Below are positions 1-5,947 of a stretch of DNA of 11,355 bases, in pieces. Position 1 is the first letter of the stretch. Each line of letters starts with the position of its first letter. The stretch is taken from assembly GCA_040755715.1 (NCBI GenBank), contig JBFLXN010000081.1, positions 1-11,355 of the forward strand, written 5' to 3'. The translations under genes were made by a program, and so were the position numbers. Origin of the DNA: JBFLXN01 sp040755715 [NCBI: Candidatus Edwardsbacteria bacterium] (GTDB lineage Bacteria > Edwardsbacteria > AC1 > JBFLXN01). Under the pieces are notes generated by a model. That model was not told where the DNA came from. It did no database searches and saw only the letters and a list, made by a program, of their open reading frames with translations.

Positions 1-1
1 T

Positions 2-142
2 TATTATGCCCAATCAATCAAAACTGTAGGGACAGGGCTTGTCCCTGTCCAATTTGATGACAAATCAAAGGAATATCTGCAAAAGGCAAGTGAACTTTTT
101 GAAAAAATCGGTGCCAAAGCTTGGTTGGAAAAGATTAGTTGA
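2..142 (+). CDS. C-terminal end of a truncated protein, possibly TPR-type
   Basis: An open frame enters from the left edge and stops at TGA 140-142, giving the last 46 residues. The tail (QKASELFEKIGAKAWLEKI) is helical and resembles the last helices of TPR-containing regulators such as AAA+/cyclase-TPR proteins, where endings of the type 'LFEKIGAK..LEK' are common. That resemblance is from memory. The next gene is a TPR protein 42 bases downstream on the same strand, so the two could belong to one operon or be parts of a split larger protein. A palindrome at 29-50 is translated in frame as GTGLVPVQ. The function cannot be told from this piece. Confidence 0.6.
   Translation, partial: YYAQSIKTVGTGLVPVQFDDKSKEYLQKASELFEKIGAKAWLEKIS
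30..50. repeat. Short palindrome inside coding sequence
   Basis: GGACAGGG (30-37) pairs perfectly with CCCTGTCC (43-50) around a five-base loop. It lies inside the reading frame of the truncated first gene and adds no stop codon. It looks like a dispersed palindromic element rather than conserved protein sequence. Confidence 0.6.
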
Positions 143-184
143 AAAACAAGATATGCCTGAATTTGCCAGACTGGAGGATGATAA

Positions 185-1621
185 ATGACTAAGAGAGGTT
201 ACCAACTACAGAAACTGTGGGTTGAAGTTAGGCAAGAAGAAGTGGAAGAAAAGAAATATTATCCTCTGATGGTGTATCAAAGGAAGGCAAAGGTGCTTGA
301 GTTTATTGGTAAATGGAATGAAGCAGAAGCAATCTATCGCTCAAATTTAGAATGGGCCCACAAGGCTGGTGATGAGCCATCAGTAGCCGAGAGTGGAATA
401 CATTTGGGAAACGTATGCCGGCTAAAAGGCATTTATGCAGAGGCTTTGGCTTTATTTGAGGACGCCTTACAGCTATATACGAATTTGAATGGATTAAAAG
501 GTATTAGCAATGCCTTGGGCAATATAGGAGTTGTTTATTGGAGTCAGGGTAACTACCCAAAGGCCATAGAATGTTATCAGAGACAATTGAATATTGCTGA
601 AGAATTAGGGGATAAAGTAGGCATTATAAGAAGTGCAGTTAATATGGGAATTATTTGTCAAGAGCAGGCTGAGTACGAAAAAGCTATAGAATACTACCAT
701 AAAAGTCTGGGTATCAACACAGAATTAGGGGATAAATATCCTATCAGCCTTATTGAAGGTAATTTGGGAAATGTTTATCTTTCTCAAGGTAACTATTCAA
801 AAGCAATGGAATGCTATCAGAGAAAGTTAAAAATTGCAGAAGAACTCGGAGACAAACAAAGCATAAGCTACGCCATAGGTAGTATAGGACTTGTCTATGA
901 TGGGCAAGGTGACTATCCTAAAGCAATTGAATGTTACCAAAGAAACTTAAAGATTTCTGAAGAATTGGGTGACAAACGAAGCGCCGGTATTGCTCTGGGG
1001 AATATAGGTAAGAGTTATTATCAACAGGGTAACTATCCAAAAGCTATGGAATATTATCAAAAAAAATTAGCCATCTCTGAAGAATTAGCTGATAAAGGGA
1101 GTATTTGCATCGCTTTGGGCAGAATCGGTGATGTTCTCAAAAACTTAGGAGAATATCTGAAGGCAGAAGAGTACTATGATAGAGCTATTTCTATCGGAAG
1201 GGAATTAGAATTAAAATCCTTTTTATGTGAATATTTACGCGATAAAGCTGATTTATGTTTTATATCTGCTCAGAAGACACAGCACAAGAAGCAGGAGACG
1301 GAGACATTAGAAGAGGCGAAGAGATTGAATGATGAAGCCCTGAGAATAGCAAACCAAATTAAACACCAGCCTATTGTTTTTGAATGTAGGCTTTTATCCG
1401 CTAAAATAGCAGCGCTAAAGGAAAAAGCAGATGCTATAGAACAGTTGAAGCTTCTCCTTAAAGAGACTACCGAAGATTCACAAATTGCCTCTCTACATTA
1501 CGAGCTTTTCAGACTGACCAATGAGCAAGAGCATAGAACTAAAACGCTGGAACTGTACCAAAAGCTATATGAAAAGACACCCAATATTGAATACAAAGAA
1601 AGAACGGAGGAATTGAAATGA
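185..1621 (+). CDS. TPR-repeat protein (40-residue LGN-type repeats)
   Basis: This 478-residue protein is built of tetratricopeptide repeats with a 40-residue period, at about residues 65-344. Each carries the pattern 'LGNIG..Y...GNY.KAIE.YQ..L.I.EELGDK'. Seven units can be seen; the middle five are close enough that the DNA has a visible 120-base period. Residues 345-478 are helical but less regular. There is no signal peptide, membrane segment or catalytic domain, so it is probably a cytoplasmic protein-protein interaction scaffold; its partner is unknown. The start is supported by GGAGG at 173-177, seven bases before the ATG. Its TGA overlaps the ATG of the next gene (ATGA, 1618-1621), so the two are probably translationally coupled. 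It could be the detached C-terminal part of a larger signalling protein, given the TPR-like tail just upstream. Confidence 0.9.
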   Translation: MTKRGYQLQKLWVEVRQEEVEEKKYYPLMVYQRKAKVLEFIGKWNEAEAIYRSNLEWAHKAGDEPSVAESGIHLGNVCRLKGIYAEALALFEDALQLYTNLNGLKGISNALGNIGVVYWSQGNYPKAIECYQRQLNIAEELGDKVGIIRSAVNMGIICQEQAEYEKAIEYYHKSLGINTELGDKYPISLIEGNLGNVYLSQGNYSKAMECYQRKLKIAEELGDKQSISYAIGSIGLVYDGQGDYPKAIECYQRNLKISEELGDKRSAGIALGNIGKSYYQQGNYPKAMEYYQKKLAISEELADKGSICIALGRIGDVLKNLGEYLKAEEYYDRAISIGRELELKSFLCEYLRDKADLCFISAQKTQHKKQETETLEEAKRLNDEALRIANQIKHQPIVFECRLLSAKIAALKEKADAIEQLKLLLKETTEDSQIASLHYELFRLTNEQEHRTKTLELYQKLYEKTPNIEYKERTEELK

Positions 1622-2703
1622 AAGTAATCGGGGTTGACCCAGGCACTAAGAGCTTTGATGTCTGCGGTTTGGAAGATGGAGAGGTCAAACTGGATGTTTC
1701 CTATCCGAGCGAAATGGTGGCAGTTTCTCCAGAAAAAATCGTGGAAGTAATGGAAAATTTCCACCCAGATTTAATGATAGGTCCTTCAGGAATGGGACTG
1801 GCACTTAAACATATAAGTGAACTGGACGAAAGAGACCAGTTTGAACTTACCATTGAACGCCCGGATGACCAAGGAAAAATTCCTGTTCTGGTTGGCTTAC
1901 AAAAGATGGTTTCACTGTTAAAAGAAAAGAAAATAAATGTCTATTTTATTCCCGGAGTGATTCATCTTCCCACTGTGCCTCAATGGAGAAAAATAAACAA
2001 GATTGATATGGGCACTGCTGATAAAATGGCCATCGGCGTCTTAGGAGTATACTCTGAAGCAAAAAGGAAGAATATCAGCTACAATGAGGTTAATTTTGTC
2101 CTGTTAGAAATTGGCTTTGGCTATAATGCCTGTCTAGCCGTGGAAAATGGAAAGATTGTGGATGGTCTTGGTGGCACTATTTTCCCGGGTCCGGGTTTCT
2201 TGAACTCCGGCACAATGGATAGTGAAGTGGCTTATCTTCTAGGAGGTTTTCCAAAAATACTCCTCTTTTCGGGGGGGGTATCATTTATTACGAAAGATAC
2301 GATTATGACTCCAGAAGAATTCGTGGGAGAAGTGAGGAAGGGAAATACTAAAGCTGGCCTGGCTCTGGAGGCATTTTTGGAGGGAATTATTAAAGCCGTA
2401 GCCTGTGAATTGACAACGACAAAGACAGACACAGTTTTACTCTCCGGCCGGTTGACCAGAAATCAATACTTAAATGAAGAGATTACCAAAGCACTCCAGA
2501 ATAAACTTGGACTTGAGGTTGTCAATTTGGTTGGCTTAACCAATGTTTCCAAAGAAGCGGCTCAAGGCTCAGCGCTGATTGCTGATGGTCTGGCTGGAGG
2601 AAAGTTTCAAGACCTGGTAGAACATTTGGAAATCAAAAAATCTAAAGGGAGACTTTTAGAAAATATTTTTATTCCAGGGTTTGAAAAGACGCTGAGACGG
2701 TAA
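1618..2703 (+). CDS. DUF1464 family protein (COG2441, predicted butyrate kinase-like, ASKHA fold)
   Basis: The 361-residue protein has the layout of an ASKHA-fold (acetate/sugar kinase, Hsp70, actin) phosphotransferase. A phosphate-1-like motif lies near residues 4-17 (GVDPGTKSFDVCGL), a second nucleotide-binding strand-turn near 161-187 (LLEIGFGYNACLAV, then DGLGGT), and an adenosine-like motif near 272-281 (TVLLSGRLTR). From memory, sequence and length match DUF1464/COG2441, annotated as a predicted butyrate kinase and known mostly from archaea. The substrate is not established. The start follows GGAGG (1606-1610) by seven bases and overlaps the TPR stop. No butyrate-pathway gene is visible nearby, so the kinase role is family inference. 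A run of eight G at 2271-2278 keeps the frame intact but is a possible slippage site. Confidence 0.8.
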   Translation: MKVIGVDPGTKSFDVCGLEDGEVKLDVSYPSEMVAVSPEKIVEVMENFHPDLMIGPSGMGLALKHISELDERDQFELTIERPDDQGKIPVLVGLQKMVSLLKEKKINVYFIPGVIHLPTVPQWRKINKIDMGTADKMAIGVLGVYSEAKRKNISYNEVNFVLLEIGFGYNACLAVENGKIVDGLGGTIFPGPGFLNSGTMDSEVAYLLGGFPKILLFSGGVSFITKDTIMTPEEFVGEVRKGNTKAGLALEAFLEGIIKAVACELTTTKTDTVLLSGRLTRNQYLNEEITKALQNKLGLEVVNLVGLTNVSKEAAQGSALIADGLAGGKFQDLVEHLEIKKSKGRLLENIFIPGFEKTLRR

Positions 2704-2712
2704 TATGCTGAT

Positions 2713-2790
2713 AGGTATAGAATATTTGAAGATTTAAAAGTCTGACAGGAAGCAAGAAAGTTTCGTCAAGGAATATAGGACTTGTCAAGG
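2713..2790 (+). pseudogene. Remnant of a four-helix-bundle (23S rRNA IVS-type) protein gene
   Basis: In the frame 2713, 2716 and so on, the translation reads 'RYRIFEDLKV*QEARKFRQGI*DLSRK'. This matches the N-terminus of small four-helix-bundle proteins of the 23S rRNA intervening-sequence type (TIGR02436), which begin like 'FEDLKVWQEARKF...IYDL'. The two stops sit where the family has Trp (TGA 2743-2745) and Tyr (TAG 2776-2778); both are explained by single-base changes from TGG and TAT. The rest of the roughly 120-residue protein is absent, and the match ends at a large hairpin (2784-2844). It is broken and almost certainly not translated. The family match is recalled, not searched. Confidence 0.6.
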
Positions 2791-2844
2791 AAAATCAACC
2801 TAATGTCCCGCCAAAGGCGGGACTGATGGTTAGATTTTCCTGAC
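2784..2844. repeat. Long composite hairpin with CCCGCCAAAGGCGGG apex
   Basis: The apex is GTCCCGCC (2805-2812), AAA, GGCGGGAC (2816-2823). Below it the flanks 2784-2800 and 2828-2844 pair over most of their length (GGAAAATC with GATTTTCC, GTCA with TGAC) with small bulges. The 15-base apex CCCGCCAAAGGCGGG recurs exactly at 3069-3083, showing a dispersed repeat family. There is no T-tract, so a simple intrinsic terminator is unlikely. It ends the decayed four-helix-bundle gene. Confidence 0.7.
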
Positions 2845-2893
2845 CCAACCACTTTTGGATATTTTCTTAGCGGGTCAAAAAATCTCCGCTTAT

Positions 2894-2921
2894 TTGACAT
2901 CTGTTGTAGGTTAGATATGGT
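2894..2921 (+). promoter_or_regulatory. Possible sigma-70-type promoter ahead of the toxin-antitoxin module
   Basis: A perfect -35 TTGACA (2894-2899) is followed after 16 bases by TATGGT (2916-2921), four of six matches to the -10 consensus. It points at the 3154-4000 module, with the hairpin array inside the leader. The weak -10 makes this tentative. Apart from this, the decayed gene and the two hairpin regions, I see nothing in 2704-3153. Confidence 0.3.
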
Positions 2922-2962
2922 TGTTTAAAAAAGAGAATATGAAATGCTAAAATCTAACATCT

Positions 2963-3146
2963 TACCGCTTCGGAATTTCAATCTTTCTGCACCCAATAGA
3001 AAATTCCGAAGCGGTAGGGGTGGATTGGAGGGGAAAACGGTCTCCCCTCCAAGGGGTGACAGCGGAACCCCGCCAAAGGCGGGGTGGAGCGCCAAAGGGG
3101 CGATAGCCCCTATGGACAAGATTGCCACGAAGTGGCATATCTTGTC
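2963..3146. repeat. Array of five successive inverted repeats
   Basis: Five palindromes follow one another. (1) A 16-base perfect pair, 2963-2978 with 3001-3016. (2) A 10-base perfect pair, 3025-3034 with 3043-3052. (3) ACCCCGCC 3067-3074 with GGCGGGGT 3078-3085. (4) AGGGGC 3096-3101 with GCCCCT 3106-3111. (5) GACAAGATTGCCAC 3115-3128 with 3132-3146, one bulge. The stretch happens to lack stops in one frame, so a longer open frame starts at 2944, but its residues there are just translated palindrome. It is either a cluster of REP/BIME-like elements or a structured leader for the following module. Confidence 0.75.
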
Positions 3147-3153
3147 AGACCAT

Positions 3154-3504
3154 ATGCGCATTGATGAGCGAAGTATTGCTTTACACAAAGCGATTGCAGA
3201 GCGTATAAAGTCTAATCCTAAACTAATCCGTATCGCCAAAGAGAATTTAAAGAGATGGAAAGAACAATACCTCCTTGAGGCTGAGGAAATTCCGCCATGT
3301 CTTATTGAATGGGAAAAGATACTTAGTCGGAAGTCTCTTGAAAAGATTTTGGAGTTATTGGTGTCCTCAGGTGAAGAGGGACGAAGACTCAGGCAGTCCA
3401 GCCCATTTGCTGGAATTTTGCCAAATAGGGACAGAATAAAAATAAATGAATCATTCACAATTGGAACATATTATTCGGGCCGCCGGAAGCATCAGCGGGG
3501 ATAG
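3154..3504 (+). CDS. Small putative antitoxin, partner of DUF6036 protein
   Basis: This is a 116-residue helical protein beginning MRIDERSIALHKAIAERI, with a conserved-looking motif RLRQSSPFAGIL at residues 78-89. I recall this kind of protein encoded directly upstream of DUF6036 nucleotidyltransferase-like proteins across bacteria, in a toxin-antitoxin-like arrangement, so I infer it is the antitoxin or regulatory partner; no direct test is known to me. The start at 3154 is chosen because family members begin near 'MRIDERS' and everything upstream is palindrome; an in-frame ATG at 3112 is the alternative. No clear ribosome binding site precedes either. It overlaps the next gene by 59 bases. 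The last 18 or so residues (after about residue 98) run in the overlap and look unlike the rest. Confidence 0.7.
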   Translation: MRIDERSIALHKAIAERIKSNPKLIRIAKENLKRWKEQYLLEAEEIPPCLIEWEKILSRKSLEKILELLVSSGEEGRRLRQSSPFAGILPNRDRIKINESFTIGTYYSGRRKHQRG

Positions 3505-4000
3505 TGAAATCATCATAATCGGCAGCCAGGCCGTATTGGCCCAATTTCCCGACGCTCCCCGGGTGCTTCTGCAATCTATGGAAGTTGACCTTTTCCCCAA
3601 AAACAAACCCGAATTATCAGACCTCATTGATGGCTCTATCGGAGAACTATCCAGGTTTCATCAGAGATTTGGTTATTATGCTCATGGAGTAGGGAAGAAG
3701 ACTGCGATTCTACCTGAAGGATGGGAGGAGAGACTAATTCCTATAAAGAATCCGAACACAAAAGGAATAACTGGCTGGTGTCTTGAGGTTCATGATTTGG
3801 TACTAAGTAAATATGTTGCAGCACGAGAAAGGGATATTAGGTTTAATGAAGAAGTTATCAGACATCGCATGGTGCGACAAGATACCCTTTTAAAGCGTGT
3901 TGAGACTCTCCGTCTGAGGCGGCTGCAAAAAAAGAGTATCATACAGCGAATCAAAGATGATTTTGCAAGAATACGAGAAATCGGTGCAAAAAAGAGGTAA
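3446..4000 (+). CDS. DUF6036 family nucleotidyltransferase-fold protein (putative toxin)
   Basis: This 184-residue protein has a minimal nucleotidyltransferase layout: a GSQAVLAQF motif (residues 26-34; G26-S27 is the nucleotide-binding GS) followed by an acidic pair in SMEVDLFP (E46, D48). Conserved-looking segments 'DLIDGSIGE', 'FGYYAHGVG', 'LPEGWEERL' and 'CLEVHDLVLSKYVAARERD' match my memory of DUF6036 proteins, related to AbiEii-type toxins. The C-terminus (155-184) is very basic and helical. It overlaps the upstream small gene, as expected for a two-gene module. Activity (transfer of a nucleotide to RNA or protein) is inference from the fold. Three hairpins follow the stop at 4007-4084. 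Confidence 0.75.
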   Translation: MNHSQLEHIIRAAGSISGDSEIIIIGSQAVLAQFPDAPRVLLQSMEVDLFPKNKPELSDLIDGSIGELSRFHQRFGYYAHGVGKKTAILPEGWEERLIPIKNPNTKGITGWCLEVHDLVLSKYVAARERDIRFNEEVIRHRMVRQDTLLKRVETLRLRRLQKKSIIQRIKDDFARIREIGAKKR

Positions 4001-4006
4001 GAAAAA

Positions 4007-4084
4007 GTGGCGATTTTCAATCGCCGGATAAATGTAGGCGGTGATTTTTAATCACCGATTGATTTGCCTGGCTTAAAAAGCCAC
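4007..4084. repeat. Three tandem hairpins between toxin-like gene and radical SAM gene
   Basis: GGCGATT 4009-4015 pairs with AATCGCC 4019-4025. CGGTGATT 4039-4046 pairs with AATCACCG 4050-4057. TGGCTT 4069-4074 pairs with AAGCCA 4078-4083. Each has a three-base loop. An outer pair GTGGC 4007-4011 / GCCAC 4080-4084 competes with the first and third hairpins. There is no T-tract. The ribosome binding site of the next gene follows. Confidence 0.65.
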
Positions 4085-4107
4085 GGCTACATTATGAGAG
4101 GAGGAAA

Positions 4108-5136
4108 ATGACAAAGTCACCTTATTTTGTTGATTGGGCAATCACTAAAGAATGTAACTTGCATTGTATCCACTGCACCGGAATGATGGATTCAGAACTC
4201 AATACCGATGAGGCTCTGAGAGTGGTGGATGAGATTGCCGAACTTAAACCCGGTTGGGTAAATGTTGAGGGAGGCGAGGCACTGCTAAGAAAGGATATAT
4301 TCACCATTCTTTCTAAAATGAAACAAAAAAAACTGGAGACATATCTGATTACTAATGCTCAACTGATGGATGAAGAAAAAGTAAAGAAATTAAAAGAATT
4401 AGGAATTAAGATTTTAATAAGTGTTGACGGAGCAGATTCTATTACTTACGAAGAAATAAAAAGAGGCGCATCCTGGGAAAAGGTTCTAAAAAATGCAAAA
4501 CTGGCAAGTAAAGCAGATATATTGCATGGCATTACCGTCGTCCTTTCTAAAAGGAATTGTCATCAGATAAAAGAGTTTATTTCTTTAGCCGAAGTGCTGA
4601 AGGCTAAAGTTTTAATCTTTATCGGATTGCAACCATTTATTCCGGCAGAAACTTTTTATGAATTGACTCTAACTAATATTGATTACCAGAGCACCATTCA
4701 ACAAGTGACGAATCTAATGAAAGAAACCAAACTAAAAATTTTCTTTGACGAACCGTTTTTCTGGCCGATGGCTAAGAAACTCTCAGGGGGAACTAATCCC
4801 CTCTTAGTAAAAGAGGAAATAGAAAGTGGGATTGTCGTCAACGAGGTTAAAGGTTGCATTCTCGGCGACTATATCTATATCCAGACAAATGGTGATGTGA
4901 GACCCTGTATGTTTGCACCTAAGGAATTGACTTTTGGGAATGTACAAAGTGAACCTTTAATTAAGCTATGGGATAAAATGCAGAGACATCCTTTACTAAG
5001 CCATTTAAAAAGGCAGGAACTTCGTAAGGGAAAATGCAAAGAATGTGAGTGTTTTAATGAATGTGGCGGTTGTCCGATAAGAGTTTTTGGCTATACTCGG
5101 GAATGGTTTGAAAGCGACCCAGCTTGCCCGGTATGA
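4108..5136 (+). CDS. Radical SAM / SPASM domain protein
   Basis: A 342-residue enzyme. The radical SAM cluster motif CxxxCxxC is C16, C20, C23 (KECNLHCIHC), followed by the SAM-binding GGE (55-57). A C-terminal SPASM domain carries many cysteines for auxiliary iron-sulfur clusters: C250, C267, then C310, C313, C315, C319, C322 and C340 (with NECGGCP near 318-323). This layout is shared by peptide-modifying maturases and by heme-pathway enzymes such as AhbC, AhbD and NirJ; the sequence alone does not choose between them. No precursor peptide or heme gene is visible alongside. The start is well supported by GAGAGGAGG at 4096-4104, just before the ATG. It is probably cytoplasmic and oxygen-sensitive. 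The following NUDIX gene is 169 bases away, separated by repeats, so co-transcription is uncertain. Confidence 0.88.
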   Translation: MTKSPYFVDWAITKECNLHCIHCTGMMDSELNTDEALRVVDEIAELKPGWVNVEGGEALLRKDIFTILSKMKQKKLETYLITNAQLMDEEKVKKLKELGIKILISVDGADSITYEEIKRGASWEKVLKNAKLASKADILHGITVVLSKRNCHQIKEFISLAEVLKAKVLIFIGLQPFIPAETFYELTLTNIDYQSTIQQVTNLMKETKLKIFFDEPFFWPMAKKLSGGTNPLLVKEEIESGIVVNEVKGCILGDYIYIQTNGDVRPCMFAPKELTFGNVQSEPLIKLWDKMQRHPLLSHLKRQELRKGKCKECECFNECGGCPIRVFGYTREWFESDPACPV

Positions 5137-5137
5137 A

Positions 5138-5302
5138 ATGAAAAATTAAATATCAAAGATTAAATATCAAAATGCAAAAATCTAAAAATCGAAAATATAT
5201 TTGCTTCAAGTATTTTGACTTTGAAGCCAAGACCTAATTTTTCATTTTTGGTTTGTCCCGCCACAGCGGGATCCCGCATTTGCGGTGATATTTTTGATAT
5301 TT
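5138..5302. repeat. MITE-like inverted-repeat element
   Basis: ATGAAAAATTA (5138-5148) is repeated inverted at 5235-5245, and AAATATCAAA (5148-5157) is repeated inverted at 5293-5302. AAATATCAAA also recurs directly nearby. Inside are two small hairpins: TCCCGC 5256-5261 / GCGGGA 5266-5271, and CCGCA 5274-5278 / TGCGG 5281-5285. Together they fill the gap between the radical SAM and NUDIX genes. A related TTTTGATATTTGATATTTG stretch lies just upstream of the 6915 gene. Confidence 0.55.
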
Positions 5303-5305
5303 GTC

Positions 5306-5698
5306 ATGAGCCAGCCCAAACTCACTGTTGATATTATTATTGAAATTGATGGAGGGATTGTCCTTATCAAGCGGAAGAATCCACCTTATGGGTGGGCTTT
5401 GCCCGGCGGTTTTGTTGACTATGGTGAAACGGTAGAAGACGCCGCCAGAAGAGAGGCGAAAGAAGAGACCTCTTTAGAACTAAAAGATTTGCATCAGTTT
5501 CATGTCTATTCTGAGCCAAACCGAGACCCGAGAGGACACACAGTTTCGGTAGTTTTTACTGCTAAAGGAGTAGGAATTCCCAAAGCAGAGGATGATGCGA
5601 AGGAAATAAAAATTTTTAGTAAAACGAATCTGCCTTCAGAAATCACCTTTGACCACAAGAAGATATTGGAGGATTACTTTTCGTCAAAATCCCCCTAA
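5306..5698 (+). CDS. NUDIX hydrolase (ADP-ribose pyrophosphatase-like)
   Basis: A 130-residue protein with the NUDIX box at residues 35-57 ([13 protein letters not shown], then [10 protein letters not shown]). The pattern Gx5Ex7REUxEExGU is intact except that the usual Gly near the end is Ser56. The metal-binding glutamates (E50, E53, E54) are present. Segments such as [14 protein letters not shown] and [16 protein letters not shown] resemble the NUDIX group annotated as ADP-ribose pyrophosphatase, which hydrolyses ADP-ribose to AMP and ribose 5-phosphate; substrate assignment within NUDIX is unreliable. I chose ATG 5306 because the family typically begins a few residues before 'LTVD'; GTG 5285, in the hairpin, would add seven residues. 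No strong ribosome binding site is visible. The stop codon lies within a dispersed repeat (5691-5720), which supplies the last residues. Confidence 0.88.
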   Translation: MSQPKLTVDIIIEIDGGIVLIKRKNPPYGWALPGGFVDYGETVEDAARREAKEETSLELKDLHQFHVYSEPNRDPRGHTVSVVFTAKGVGIPKAEDDAKEIKIFSKTNLPSEITFDHKKILEDYFSSKSP

Positions 5699-5866
5699 TT
5701 TCCCTCTTTGAAAAAGGGGGACTAAGGTAATAACAAAAGAGGGGACGCATCTCGTATTTTTGCAGTAAGATTAGAGGATGTGTCCCCTATATTTTTCTGA
5801 CTGTGGTATTTGACTTCTCTCTTTTTCCTCCGGTGCTTAGATACAGACTCCGACAGAATCGTCGGA
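5691..5866. repeat. Cluster of three palindromes between convergent genes
   Basis: (1) CCCTCTTT 5702-5709 pairs with AAAGGGGG 5713-5720, one G-T pair. (2) AGGGGACGCATC 5740-5751 pairs with GATGTGTCCCCT 5777-5788, one G-T pair, 25-base loop. (3) TCCGAC 5849-5854 pairs with GTCGGA 5861-5866. They lie between the NUDIX gene and the convergent MNT gene and could stop transcription from both sides, although none has a clean T-tract. I see no gene in 5699-5947. Confidence 0.6.
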
Positions 5867-5947
5867 CCTCACCTCTTCGCTAGTACTGAGAGCGGATTAG
5901 TGGGGAGAAAATGGTAAGGTGTCTTCGGATTTTGATTTCTCGTTGTC

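Noticed and set aside
2744-2778. Stop-codon reassignment (TGA as Trp) in the four-helix-bundle remnant
   Set aside because: Both a TGA and a TAG interrupt the frame, and TGA ends the TPR, radical SAM/SPASM and MFS genes at natural points; decay is simpler.
2963-3146. CRISPR array
   Set aside because: The palindromes are all different and lack regular repeat-spacer spacing; no cas gene is present.
2944-3153. Upstream extension of the small antitoxin frame to 2944
   Set aside because: The extension is translated palindrome with low-complexity residues; family-like sequence begins at 3154.
2925-3458. Long open frame on the - strand opposite the hairpin array and antitoxin gene
   Set aside because: It is antisense to a recognisable gene and to palindromes that read open on both strands; its residues look non-biological.
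5810-5843. TTGACT...TAGATA as a promoter
   Set aside because: The 22-base spacing is too long and there is no + strand gene downstream to serve.
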